From Actinomycetes bacterium (lineage in GTDB: Bacteria; Actinomycetota; Acidimicrobiia; Acidimicrobiales; Acidimicrobiaceae): 8,894 nt of DNA. Made by a program: the position numbers and the translations under genes. The stretch covers positions 1 to 8,894 of the forward strand of contig JAJYFP010000020.1 in NCBI GenBank assembly GCA_021790855.1, read 5' to 3'. The notes under the pieces were generated by a model. The model did no database searches. It saw only the letters and a program-made list of their open reading frames with translations, and was not told the DNA's origin. This document shows, one piece after another, positions 1 through 8,111 of the stretch (positions within the stretch are counted from its first letter, which is position 1; the number at the start of each line of letters is the position of its first letter).

Positions 1-295
1 CGTGCGGAGACTTCTATTTGAGCAAGGTCAGGAGGTTCTCATCAAAGGTGAGAGAATGCCAATTGCCGGAACGATCACTATGGATCAGACCTTGATTGAT
101 TGTGGTGATGTGGAGGTGTCGCAGGGAGATGAGGTGGTATTTCTGGGCCGCCAAGGAACAGAAAGCATAAGCGCTGCAGAGTGGGCCGAAGCTTTGTCCA
201 CCATCACCTACGAGATCCTAACTTCTTTGGGAAATCGGGTTCCTAGAATCTATATTCGAGATACTACAGCGGAGAAAGAAACACTCTACCAATGA
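1..295 (+). CDS. alr: Alanine racemase, C-terminal fragment (5' end outside window)
   Basis: The gene enters from the left edge already in frame; base 1 is the last base of a codon, and no start is visible, so this is the last ~97 residues of a protein normally of 360-390. Alanine racemase is a cytoplasmic PLP enzyme that converts L-alanine to D-alanine for peptidoglycan. The visible part is the C-terminal beta domain. GTITMDQT (fragment residues 23-30) carries the conserved Met-Asp pair that completes the active site from the partner subunit of the dimer. GDEVVFLG (43-50) and TITYEILTSLGNRVPRIYI (67-85) are the usual closing motifs of the family. The PLP lysine and the catalytic tyrosine lie upstream and cannot be checked. 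The stop codon overlaps the next start as ATGA, so translation of the following glycosylase is probably coupled. Alr at the head of a tsaE-tsaB-rimI-tsaD run is typical of Actinobacteria. Confidence 0.93.
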   Translation, partial: VRRLLFEQGQEVLIKGERMPIAGTITMDQTLIDCGDVEVSQGDEVVFLGRQGTESISAAEWAEALSTITYEILTSLGNRVPRIYIRDTTAEKETLYQ

Positions 296-924
296 CACCC
301 GGTGCTCGCTTTGACGACCTCAATTCTGTAACGACGAGAGATAAAACTGTACGACTTCAACTTCTCAAAGAACAGGTGAAGAACTGCGAGCGTTGTTCAC
401 TTTCGAGAACGAGAAAGCATGTTGTCTTTGGAGAAGGGTCTCCCTCCGCCCGAGTTTTGGTGGTCGGTGAGGCTCCTGGTCGAGACGAAGACGAGCAGGG
501 CCGTCCCTTTGTCGGTCGTTCCGGCCAACTGTTACGAAAACTCCTTGGTGAGAGCTTTGCTGATCTGGACTCAGAAATTTATATTGCCAACCTCATAAAG
601 TGCCGTCCTCCAAACAATCGCAATCCGGAACCTCAGGAGATCGATTCCTGTTCAACTTATTTGGCGCAACAACTTGACACAGTATCACCAGAGGTAGTGC
701 TTGCGGTAGGTGCGTTCGCTGCCCGAACCTTGCTGAGAACCAAGCTGGGAATAGGTGAGATGCGCGCCAAGGTGTACTTCGACGGAGACCGAACAGTTGT
801 ACCAACTTACCACCCTGCGGCAGCTCTCAGGGGAGGCCCACTGGTGGTAACGAAGATGCGCGCGGATATCTCACTGGTGAAGTTGTACTTAAAGGGTGAG
901 GTATCCACATGTCCTTTTCCATAG
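292..924 (+). CDS. Family-4 uracil-DNA glycosylase (4Fe-4S type)
   Basis: The predicted product is a 210-residue base-excision repair enzyme that removes uracil from DNA, the product of cytosine deamination or dUTP incorporation. Four cysteines, C32 and C35 (CERC), C104 (KCRPP) and C120, have the spacing of the iron-sulfur ligands of family-4 glycosylases. The first catalytic motif, GEAPGRDED, is at residues 59-67, followed by GRPFVGRSGQLL (70-81). The second, HPAAAL, is at 174-179. NLIKCRPPNNRNPEP (100-114) is another family signature. Length fits the usual ~200-220. The ATG overlaps the alr stop by four bases. The only Shine-Dalgarno-like run (GGAG near 271) is too far upstream, so coupled initiation is likely. 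The gene ends 16 bases inside tsaE. A repair gene between alr and tsaE is not the layout I would expect; it is probably a lineage-specific insertion into the operon. Family assignment is firm, substrate preference is inferred. Confidence 0.93.
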   Translation: MTPGARFDDLNSVTTRDKTVRLQLLKEQVKNCERCSLSRTRKHVVFGEGSPSARVLVVGEAPGRDEDEQGRPFVGRSGQLLRKLLGESFADLDSEIYIANLIKCRPPNNRNPEPQEIDSCSTYLAQQLDTVSPEVVLAVGAFAARTLLRTKLGIGEMRAKVYFDGDRTVVPTYHPAAALRGGPLVVTKMRADISLVKLYLKGEVSTCPFP

Positions 925-1397
925 AGATCCTGTCAGCGCAGGAGATGGGAGTCTTGGGTGAAGCTCTTGGCAAAGATCTGAATCGACCAGCAATCGTTCT
1001 TTTGCATGGCGAGATGGGTGCTGGAAAGACACGCTTTGTCCAAGGTATGGCTAAAGCTTTGAATGTGCAAAGGTTGGTCACGTCGCCTACCTTCTTAACG
1101 GTGAAGGAGTATCCTACGCCAGATGGCAAGTTCATTCACTGTGACTTGTATCGAGTTTTTACCGAGCACTACCTTGAAGAGGTCGGTGTCTTGGACGAAC
1201 TTGAACGCGGAGCTATCGTAGCGGTGGAGTGGCCAAGATTCCAAACAATAGATTTGGAGGTTATGTTAGTGGACGTGCAGATTCAAAAAGGTGATGTCGA
1301 GACATCTAGACTGGTAGTGTTGGACTCTGTAGGAAGCGAGTGCCAGCTAAGTAACGTATCTATTTTCTCAAATACCCGAAGCAGGGCTAGTAAGTGA
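909..1397 (+). CDS. tsaE: tRNA t6A biosynthesis ATPase TsaE
   Basis: TsaE is a small cytoplasmic P-loop ATPase that drives the TsaB-TsaD complex through cycles of threonylcarbamoyl transfer to A37 of ANN-decoding tRNAs. The 162-residue product shows the Walker A motif GEMGAGKT at residues 34-41, the family motif TSPTFLTVKEY (58-68), the Walker B-like HCDLYRV (77-83, D79), and VEWPRF (106-111), whose tryptophan is conserved in the family. The last ~25 residues are not recognisable and probably form a flexible tail. The ATG at 909 has GAGG at 898-901, seven bases upstream, a good ribosome-binding site lying within the end of the glycosylase gene. The stop overlaps the tsaB start. Its position directly before tsaB is the usual one. 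No odd residue in the core motifs. Confidence 0.96.
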   Translation: MSFSIEILSAQEMGVLGEALGKDLNRPAIVLLHGEMGAGKTRFVQGMAKALNVQRLVTSPTFLTVKEYPTPDGKFIHCDLYRVFTEHYLEEVGVLDELERGAIVAVEWPRFQTIDLEVMLVDVQIQKGDVETSRLVVLDSVGSECQLSNVSIFSNTRSRASK

Positions 1398-2131
1398 CCT
1401 ATATCTGTATAGATACCTCTGATAACATAACGTCTTTGACTCTTGCTGAAAACGGTGAACCAATAAGGTTCTTGAGTTATGAAGGGCCATATCACGTCGA
1501 ACGCGTGGCATCGCTTGCAGCTGAAATCGTCTCTGCATCTGGTATTCAAATGAAGGATCTGGACTTCATCTCGGTGGTAGTGGGTCCGGGTGGCTTCAGC
1601 GGACTTAGAGTAGGGGTAACGTTTGCGTCAGTTCTTGCCACAGCGCTGTCACTTCCTGTCGTGGAACTTTCGGCTCTAGAGCTCCGTGCGTTGAGCGTAC
1701 AGGAGCGATGGGACTACCTCATTGTGGTCGAAGATGGCAAGCGCAAAGAGGTATTTTTTGGTATTTTCCGAGCTGATGGCGTAAGACCGGTGCTTGTATC
1801 GGAAGGGCACGATAAACCTGAGAATCTGAATGTCTTAGTGTCGACGCAGTTGTCAGACCTCCTTGATTCTTCGAAAGTAGTGGTCGTAACAGGTGGAGGA
1901 TTGAATAAGTACAGAGACATATTTGCCTTTGGTCCCGCTTTCCATCTCAACGAAGATGTAAGATTAGGGCAAAGTGCCAAAACCCTTGCTTACCTGTCGT
2001 ACGTGGAGTTTTGTGAAGGACGGATAAAAGATCCCAAGAACGTGACGATAAAGTATCTTCGTGATGCAGATGCGCGTGCTAACTACGTAATGATGAGAGA
2101 ACCAAAAGCGGGGAGTGTTGTTGAAGCGTAG
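1394..2131 (+). CDS. tsaB: tRNA t6A biosynthesis scaffold protein TsaB
   Basis: TsaB is the catalytically inactive ASKHA-fold partner of TsaD in the bacterial t6A complex and also contacts TsaE. The 245-residue product begins with the expected beta-strand TYICIDTSDNITSLTL, followed by HVERVASL (34-41), equivalent to the HSE(R/K)L motif. GPGGFSGLRVG at 64-74 matches the family's GPGSFTGLR signature, with Gly and Ser in place of the more common Ser and Thr. LPVVELSALE (86-95) closes the N-terminal subdomain. The C-terminal half is weakly conserved, as usual. The start is a GTG overlapping the tsaE stop (GTGA); no strong Shine-Dalgarno stands in front, so coupling to tsaE is likely. The next gene starts inside its 3' end. 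Length is within the 220-245 normal for the family. Confidence 0.94.
   Translation: MTYICIDTSDNITSLTLAENGEPIRFLSYEGPYHVERVASLAAEIVSASGIQMKDLDFISVVVGPGGFSGLRVGVTFASVLATALSLPVVELSALELRALSVQERWDYLIVVEDGKRKEVFFGIFRADGVRPVLVSEGHDKPENLNVLVSTQLSDLLDSSKVVVVTGGGLNKYRDIFAFGPAFHLNEDVRLGQSAKTLAYLSYVEFCEGRIKDPKNVTIKYLRDADARANYVMMREPKAGSVVEA
2110..2123 (+). promoter_or_regulatory. Shine-Dalgarno deciding the rimI start (TTG)
   Basis: GGGGAG at 2110-2115 is followed by five bases and then TTG at 2121-2123. Three adjacent in-frame candidates exist (GTG 2115, TTG 2118, TTG 2121), and only the last has workable spacing. The site lies within the last codons of tsaB. Inferred from spacing alone. Confidence 0.5.
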
Positions 2132-2657
2132 TGCTTTGGTTGCTGAGGTAACTGTTGTACCCATGAAGAAACGGCATCTTCCTCAAGTGATGAGGATCGA
2201 AGCTAAGGTATATCCGCGACCGTGGTCACTTGGAATATTCCTATCTGAGCTGAATCTCACAGAATCAAGACACTACTACGTTGCTCAGGTGAGTCGTAAG
2301 GTTGTGGGCTACTGCGGCTTGATGGTGGCTGTTGGCGAAGGACATATTACAAACGTTGCAGTGGATCCGGAGTTTTGGGGTGTCAAGGTCGCTACTCGGC
2401 TCCTGGTGAATGCTTTTGAAGTAGGTAGAAAAACAGGCGTTAAGGATATGACCTTAGAGGTCAGAGCGTCCAACTCAAGGGCACAGAAACTGTACTTTCG
2501 TTTTGGATTTGTGCCCATAGGTGTTCGCAAGGCCTACTATCAGGAGAATAATGAAGACGCTATAGTCATGTGGTCTTACAACATCGATTCCCCTGCCTTC
2601 GGCGCCAAACTGTTCGAGATCAAGCGGAGTCTTTCAGATGGGGAGATCGATGACTGA
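2121..2657 (+). CDS. rimI: GNAT N-acetyltransferase, RimI family
   Basis: RimI transfers acetyl from acetyl-CoA to protein N-termini, classically ribosomal protein S18; here it sits between tsaB and tsaD, its habitual place. The product is ~178 residues. EVTVVPMKKRHLPQVMRIEAKVYPRPWS is the family N-terminus with its YP.PWS segment, then GYCGLMV, and HITNVAVDPEFWG where acetyl-CoA should bind. SNSRAQKLYFRFGFVPIGVRKAYY is the typical C-terminal half, followed by NNEDAIVMW. About 30 extra residues follow the domain. The in-frame GTG at 2115 lies inside the Shine-Dalgarno GGGGAG (2110-2115), so the TTG at 2121, five bases after it, is preferred. An ATG at 2163 would cut off the first beta-strand. 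The acetyl-CoA loop is abnormal: the usual R-G-x-G-x-G/A reads W-G-V-K-V-A, so the arginine and one glycine are lost. Activity is therefore less certain than family membership. Confidence 0.9.
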   Translation: MKRSALVAEVTVVPMKKRHLPQVMRIEAKVYPRPWSLGIFLSELNLTESRHYYVAQVSRKVVGYCGLMVAVGEGHITNVAVDPEFWGVKVATRLLVNAFEVGRKTGVKDMTLEVRASNSRAQKLYFRFGFVPIGVRKAYYQENNEDAIVMWSYNIDSPAFGAKLFEIKRSLSDGEIDD

Positions 2658-3675
2658 GGTGGATGTGCTGGACTTTCCCAAGGATCTTTGCGTTTTAGGG
2701 ATCGAAACCTCCTGTGATGAGACCGCGGTGGCACTGCTCAAGGATGGGAAAATTGTCGGAGAGAAGGTTGTCTTTCAAAATGATCTTCATGCTGATTTCG
2801 GTGGTGTGGTTCCGGAGTTAGCTTCCAGACAGCATGCTAGGGCGATATCTCAGGCGATTTCGCAGACACTAGAACAGTCCGGTGAGAAAAGACCCGAGAA
2901 GGTGATCGACGCTATTGCGGTAACGTATGGACCTGGTCTTGCTGGATCCTTGATGGTGGGTGTATCGGCTGCGAAAGCACTCTGTGTCGCGTGGGACTTA
3001 CCTCTGGTAGGAGTGGACCATATGGAGGGTCATCTGTACGCGGGAACCCTGCACTGTCCAATTAAGCTTCCGTCGCTCACACTACTTGTCTCGGGGGGCC
3101 ATAGTCAGATCATCAGTGTTGAAGCACCAGGAATCTATAGATACTTGGGTGGAACTTTAGATGACGCCGTAGGAGAAGCTTTCGACAAGGTGGCCCGTCT
3201 ACTAGGCCTGCGGTTTCCTGGAGGACCTGAGATTGAACGACTGTCCAAAGCTGGTGATCCGACGAAAATAACTTTCCCCAGGGCGCTAAAGGGAGACTCT
3301 TTAGACCTATCATTTTCGGGTCTAAAGACTGCAGTGCTTAGATACCTCGAAAGAAATCCGAGTTCAAAAAGTGAAGATATTGCCGCTGCTTTTCAAGAGG
3401 CTGCCGTAGATTCACTCGTGGACAAGGTGACATTGGCTCTAAAAAAGGCAAAGTATCGGTCAGTGGTAATTGGAGGCGGTGTAGCTGCAAACTCTCTTTT
3501 GCGGGACAAGATAAGCGCACTGTGTGAAGACATGGGAGTGGATGCTGTGATACCGCCTAAGGGTCTTTGCACGGACAACGGCGCAATGATAGCGGCTGCT
3601 GGCGCGTATCGCTTTGGTACCGACTCTGCGTCCCCCTTGGAGCTCTCGATAGATCCTTCCTTGAGCTTTGTTTGA
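2638..3675 (+). CDS. tsaD: tRNA N6-adenosine threonylcarbamoyltransferase TsaD
   Basis: TsaD (YgjD/Kae1 family) is the catalytic subunit that moves threonylcarbamoyl from threonylcarbamoyl-AMP to A37 of tRNA. The 345-residue product has LGIETSCDETAVALL (20-34), the metal-binding HMEGH (H128 and H132), VSGGHSQI (151-158), LDDAVGEAFDKVARLLGL (174-191) followed by PGGPEIE (194-200), DLSFSGLKTAV (223-233), GGGVAANSLLRD (279-290) and CTDNGAMIA (311-319, D313 as the third metal ligand). All key residues are present and the length is normal. Two starts are plausible: ATG 2638 (GGAG at 2626-2629, eight bases away) and ATG 2650 (GGGGAG at 2640-2645, four bases away), which differ by four residues. Either overlaps the rimI end. 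It closes the t6A operon; the heat-shock promoter follows at once. Confidence 0.97.
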   Translation: MGRSMTEVDVLDFPKDLCVLGIETSCDETAVALLKDGKIVGEKVVFQNDLHADFGGVVPELASRQHARAISQAISQTLEQSGEKRPEKVIDAIAVTYGPGLAGSLMVGVSAAKALCVAWDLPLVGVDHMEGHLYAGTLHCPIKLPSLTLLVSGGHSQIISVEAPGIYRYLGGTLDDAVGEAFDKVARLLGLRFPGGPEIERLSKAGDPTKITFPRALKGDSLDLSFSGLKTAVLRYLERNPSSKSEDIAAAFQEAAVDSLVDKVTLALKKAKYRSVVIGGGVAANSLLRDKISALCEDMGVDAVIPPKGLCTDNGAMIAAAGAYRFGTDSASPLELSIDPSLSFV

Positions 3676-3700
3676 CTGCTCGAGGAAACAGGGATGTAAA
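3672..3700 (+). promoter_or_regulatory. Candidate sigma-70-type promoter of groESL
   Basis: TTGACT (3672-3677, five of six consensus bases) and TGTAAA (3695-3700, four of six) are separated by 17 bases. Transcription would begin near 3707, placing the CIRCE operator at about +18 to +44. The -35 hexamer overlaps the tsaD stop codon. This is the best promoter-like pair in the gap, but no start site can be proven from sequence. Confidence 0.5.
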
Positions 3701-3723
3701 AAACTTTGTTTTTTGAGCAGAAA

Positions 3724-3750
3724 TTAGCACTCAAGAGGCTAGAGTGCTAA
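3724..3750 (+). promoter_or_regulatory. CIRCE operator (HrcA binding site)
   Basis: TTAGCACTC (3724-3732) and GAGTGCTAA (3742-3750) form a perfect 9-bp inverted repeat around a 9-base spacer, identical to the CIRCE consensus. CIRCE binds the HrcA repressor, which is kept active by GroEL, so the operon is derepressed when chaperonin is titrated by unfolded protein. The site is 44 bases before the groES start. hrcA is not in the window. Confidence 0.97.
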
Positions 3751-3777
3751 TTGGCCATTAAGAGGCTTGATTCAACC

Positions 3778-3784
3778 AAGGAGG
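3778..3784 (+). promoter_or_regulatory. Strong ribosome-binding site of groES
   Basis: AAGGAGG, a full Shine-Dalgarno match, lies nine bases before ATG 3794. It rules out an in-frame TTG at 3767, which would put this site inside the coding region and add nine residues that GroES does not have. Confidence 0.85.
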
Positions 3785-3793
3785 CTTGAAGTT

Positions 3794-5727
<1,934 letters not shown>

Positions 5728-5729
5728 TA

Positions 5730-5741
5730 GTAGGCGCCTAC
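5730..5741. repeat. 12-bp perfect palindrome after groEL
   Basis: GTAGGCGCCTAC reads the same on both strands and starts two bases after the groEL stop codon. It is not followed by a T-run, so it is not a terminator. It could be a protein-binding site or an mRNA 3'-end structure, or chance. No function is assigned. Confidence 0.4.
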
Positions 5742-5762
5742 AAATACTTAAGGCGTAGTGTC

Positions 5763-5803
5763 AGGAGCAGGCTCACTTTTGGGTCTGCTCCTTGTATATT
5801 TTG
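5763..5803 (+). terminator. Rho-independent terminator of groESL
   Basis: AGGAGCAG (5763-5770) pairs with CTGCTCCT (5785-5792). The stem extends inward through GCTCA and TGGGT with two G-U pairs, giving about 13 pairs around a CTTT loop. A T-rich stretch (TTGTATATTTT) follows. The stem is weaker on the minus strand, where the G-U pairs become A-C mismatches, and no T-run follows there, so it serves groESL and not the convergent regulator gene. Confidence 0.8.
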
Positions 5804-5831
5804 GACGTAGAAAGTCATGGATTGTCCGAAC

Positions 5832-6530
5832 CTATAGGTCGATTCGATATCCTACTCCTGGCTTTGTTTTTACAATGTCTTCTCCATAAGGTCCGAGTTT
5901 TTTTCTAATTCTGTTGATGTAGACCCTTAGGTAGTTGGTCTCGACGTAGTAGTCTGCACCCCAAACCTCTTTGAGGAGATCTCTATGGGTGAAGGTTTTG
6001 CCGATATGTGATGCAAGAGTACACAGGAGATCAAACTCTTTGGCTGTTAGATCGATAGGAGCGTCGTCAACTAGAACCTCTCGTTTTATGTTATCGATGC
6101 GGACATGCGAGCCCAGGTTAATGATTGGTGACCCGTTCTCGGGACGATTGGTATGGATGTCAACGTGGCGCAGTGCGACTCGTAATCTAGCGAGGAGTTC
6201 ACCCATGGAAAAGGGTTTGGTTATGTAGTCGTCAGCTCCAATGTCTAAGGCTTTGATCTTTTTGTCTTCATCGGAGGTGGCTGAAAGTACGATAATGGGT
6301 GCGGCACTGAAGGTCCTTAAGGCTTTGCAAATGGAAAGCCCATCCATATCTGGCAGTCCAAGATCCAAGATTACGGCGCTAGGATTTGACTCAATAACTG
6401 ATTGAATACCCCTTTCGCCGTCTGCAGCATAGATGACCTCGTATCCTTTGGATGTCAGTCCTATTCGAAGTGCGGTAAGGAGTGCAGGATCGTCGTCGAT
6501 CACTACGATCTTATGAACTAAAGTGCTCAT
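5832..6530 (-). CDS. kdpE: OmpR/PhoB-family response regulator, KdpE-like
   Basis: The 232-residue product is a cytoplasmic DNA-binding regulator. The receiver domain (about 6-120) has the acidic cluster D12-D14, the phosphoacceptor D56 (VILDLGLPDMDG), S83 in VLSATSDEDK, and K105 in DDYITKPFS. The C-terminal winged helix (about 135-232) has LTAKEFDLLCTLASHIGKTFTHRDLLKEVWG, the recognition region YYVETNYLRVYINRIRKKLG, and the wing KTKPGVGYRI. The pattern YLRVYI.RIRKKL with GVGYR is closest to KdpE, the activator of the high-affinity potassium transporter operon in E. coli. AAGGAG (complement of 6535-6540) lies four bases before the ATG. It overlaps the kinase gene by 20 bases, so the two are cotranscribed, kinase first. 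No kdpFABC operon is visible, so its target is unknown and the symbol is by similarity of the pair. Confidence 0.87.
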   Translation of the reverse strand: MSTLVHKIVVIDDDPALLTALRIGLTSKGYEVIYAADGERGIQSVIESNPSAVILDLGLPDMDGLSICKALRTFSAAPIIVLSATSDEDKKIKALDIGADDYITKPFSMGELLARLRVALRHVDIHTNRPENGSPIINLGSHVRIDNIKREVLVDDAPIDLTAKEFDLLCTLASHIGKTFTHRDLLKEVWGADYYVETNYLRVYINRIRKKLGPYGEDIVKTKPGVGYRIDL

Positions 6531-8037
6531 CGCTCTCCTTTTGCGTAGTTGTCGTTTGTTTTGGAACTGTGAAATAAAAGGTTACTCCGTCGTCTTTGGA
6601 AGAGTCGACTCCGATTGCGCCTCCGTGAAGTTCAATGAAAGTCTTGGCTATCCACAGTCCAAGGCCTTGAGATCTCTTTGAACGACCCATACCTTGGAGC
6701 ATCTCTTTAACGTCGTCTTCTTCGTCTTTTGTCATTCGCTTCCCGTAGTTGGTAATCTCGACTTTGAAGTTGTCTACTTCATCGACAAGGCGCACCTTTA
6801 CAGGACGATCTTTAGGACTGTATCGTAAGGCGTTCTCCACTAGATTCGCAGCAACTCTTCCAATGAGAGCGGCATCTATATTTACATCTTGGCTGAGGTT
6901 GTCCTGACTTATGAACTCCACCTGCGCCACAGTTTTGTCCCCAAGGGTTCTTACGCCTTCGACTATTGCCTCGAACAAGTCACTTTTTGCGAGTCGCAGT
7001 ACGAGCATTCCTGACTCAATTTTGGTAGCATCAAGGAGATTGAAGACCATCTGTGTTAATCTATCGGTCTGAGTTAAAATGGTGCTGACAAGAGTTTCAA
7101 AGTCGTGACTCTGGAGTTTTAAATCGGAGTCTACCAGCAAAGATGCCGCTGTTTTTATGGACGAAAGTGGTGTTCTAAGATCGTGAGAAACGGTTTCGAG
7201 TAAGGTTTTTCTCCATTTATCCACCTCCTTCAAGATACGACTGTTTTCCGCCTCCTGATCTAGTACAGCCTTATGCAAGGAGATCGCGCATTGATTTATG
7301 AATACCTGTAAAAGCTCGGCTTGAACCTTTGACAACTCGGAGCCGCTAAGAACTACAAAGCCCACCAAGGCTCCCCCTGAGCTCAGAGGCACCCCCAATG
7401 TAACTTTGTTGGATTGGGTTGTGCTTTCGATACGTAACTGCGAGACGCGATCAACGCTACTTTGCGGGGTTATGGAAGATCTAACCACCGGATCGATCGG
7501 ATCACCGATCTCGACCATTATCTTGAAGGATCCCTCTCGTTCTGGTGTCGATATGACTATTGAATCAAGATTGAAAACTTCAAAAAGGGCATTAGCTGTA
7601 GTTTTTGCTACCGTCATGGGAGAGCGTTGGCCGATGAGTTCTTGGGAGAACTCCAAGAGTCTTCGAGTCTCTTCCTTGGCCCGATCGGCCTGTCGCTTGG
7701 CTGACTGTAGGTCGGAGACGACCTTCGAAACGATCAACATAACTGTTGCATAGACACCAAGGGCAACCCAATTTTGGCTAGCTCCTACCGAAAGCGTGTA
7801 GTAAGGTGGGATAAAGACGTAGTCGTACACGAGAAAACCTACTACGACATCTACTGCTCCCACGGAGAAACCTCCGAGTGAAACGCCAACGACGACAGGA
7901 ACTATGAGAATGAGAGCGGTAGTGGCTACCGATAGAGAGGATCGTATCGGTACAATAGCGAGGGTCAAAAGAAGGAAAAGGAGTAGTGACGTCGCCACTC
8001 CTATGTAAGGTTGTCGACGTCTTGGAGCCAGATTCAT
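6511..8037 (-). CDS. Membrane sensor histidine kinase matching the C-terminal half of KdpD
   Basis: The 508-residue product lacks the N-terminal KdpD domains and starts directly with the DUF4118-type membrane region: four hydrophobic segments at about 14-32, 38-56, 57-75 and 89-106, with YDYVFIPPYYTLSV between the third and fourth as in KdpD. A basic cluster (KRQADRAKEETRR, 114-126) follows the last segment, then a GAF-like region (about 127-258). The kinase core has SHDLRTPLSSIK with H285 as phosphorylation site, the N box NLVENALRYSP (398-408) and the G2 box QGLGLWIAKTFIELHGG. The G1 box is unusual: N-Y-G-K-R-M instead of D-x-G-x-G-I. It presumably phosphorylates the regulator encoded next. 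No clear Shine-Dalgarno precedes the ATG, but no alternative start is open upstream. The gene may work with the divergent KdpD N-terminal-domain gene. Confidence 0.88.
   Translation of the reverse strand: MNLAPRRRQPYIGVATSLLLFLLLTLAIVPIRSSLSVATTALILIVPVVVGVSLGGFSVGAVDVVVGFLVYDYVFIPPYYTLSVGASQNWVALGVYATVMLIVSKVVSDLQSAKRQADRAKEETRRLLEFSQELIGQRSPMTVAKTTANALFEVFNLDSIVISTPEREGSFKIMVEIGDPIDPVVRSSITPQSSVDRVSQLRIESTTQSNKVTLGVPLSSGGALVGFVVLSGSELSKVQAELLQVFINQCAISLHKAVLDQEAENSRILKEVDKWRKTLLETVSHDLRTPLSSIKTAASLLVDSDLKLQSHDFETLVSTILTQTDRLTQMVFNLLDATKIESGMLVLRLAKSDLFEAIVEGVRTLGDKTVAQVEFISQDNLSQDVNIDAALIGRVAANLVENALRYSPKDRPVKVRLVDEVDNFKVEITNYGKRMTKDEEDDVKEMLQGMGRSKRSQGLGLWIAKTFIELHGGAIGVDSSKDDGVTFYFTVPKQTTTTQKESDEHFSS
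6533..6540 (-). promoter_or_regulatory. Ribosome-binding site of the KdpE-like gene
   Basis: On the minus strand AAGGAGAG precedes the ATG at 6530 by a few bases. It lies inside the last codons of the kinase gene, so the regulator can be translated efficiently even though its start is buried in the upstream gene. Confidence 0.75.
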
Positions 8038-8111
8038 ACAGTTACATGCTACTTTATTGATACTGCGGTGGTAGGACTTGGATGAGATAACTAGGTCGTG
8101 GAGGTTCTAAG
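8038..8111. other. Divergent intergenic region between the two KdpD-like genes
   Basis: This 74-bp gap must hold the start signals of both divergent genes, or the signals lie within the genes. TTGATA (8057-8062) resembles a -35 box for the rightward gene, but no -10 box stands at proper spacing. No convincing promoter was found for the leftward gene. No clear inverted repeat that could be an operator was seen. Confidence 0.35.
8100..8104 (+). promoter_or_regulatory. Ribosome-binding site deciding the GTG start at 8112
   Basis: GGAGG lies seven bases before GTG 8112. An in-frame TAA at 8088-8090 excludes any longer reading frame, and 8112 is the first usable start codon after it. Confidence 0.8.

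Noticed and set aside
3733..3789. Three copies of an AGAGGCT/AGGAGGCT-like motif around CIRCE and the groES ribosome-binding site
   Set aside because: The copies are short, unevenly spaced and inexact (3733-3740, 3760-3770, 3779-3789), and the last includes the Shine-Dalgarno sequence, so chance similarity explains them.
3767..3793. Upstream TTG as groES start
   Set aside because: It would place the AAGGAGG ribosome-binding site inside the gene and add nine residues absent from GroES proteins.
8038..8111. KdpE-type operator in the divergent gap
   Set aside because: The A/T-rich TTTATTGATA vaguely recalls known KdpE sites, but no repeated half-site was found and the gap is too short to judge by eye.
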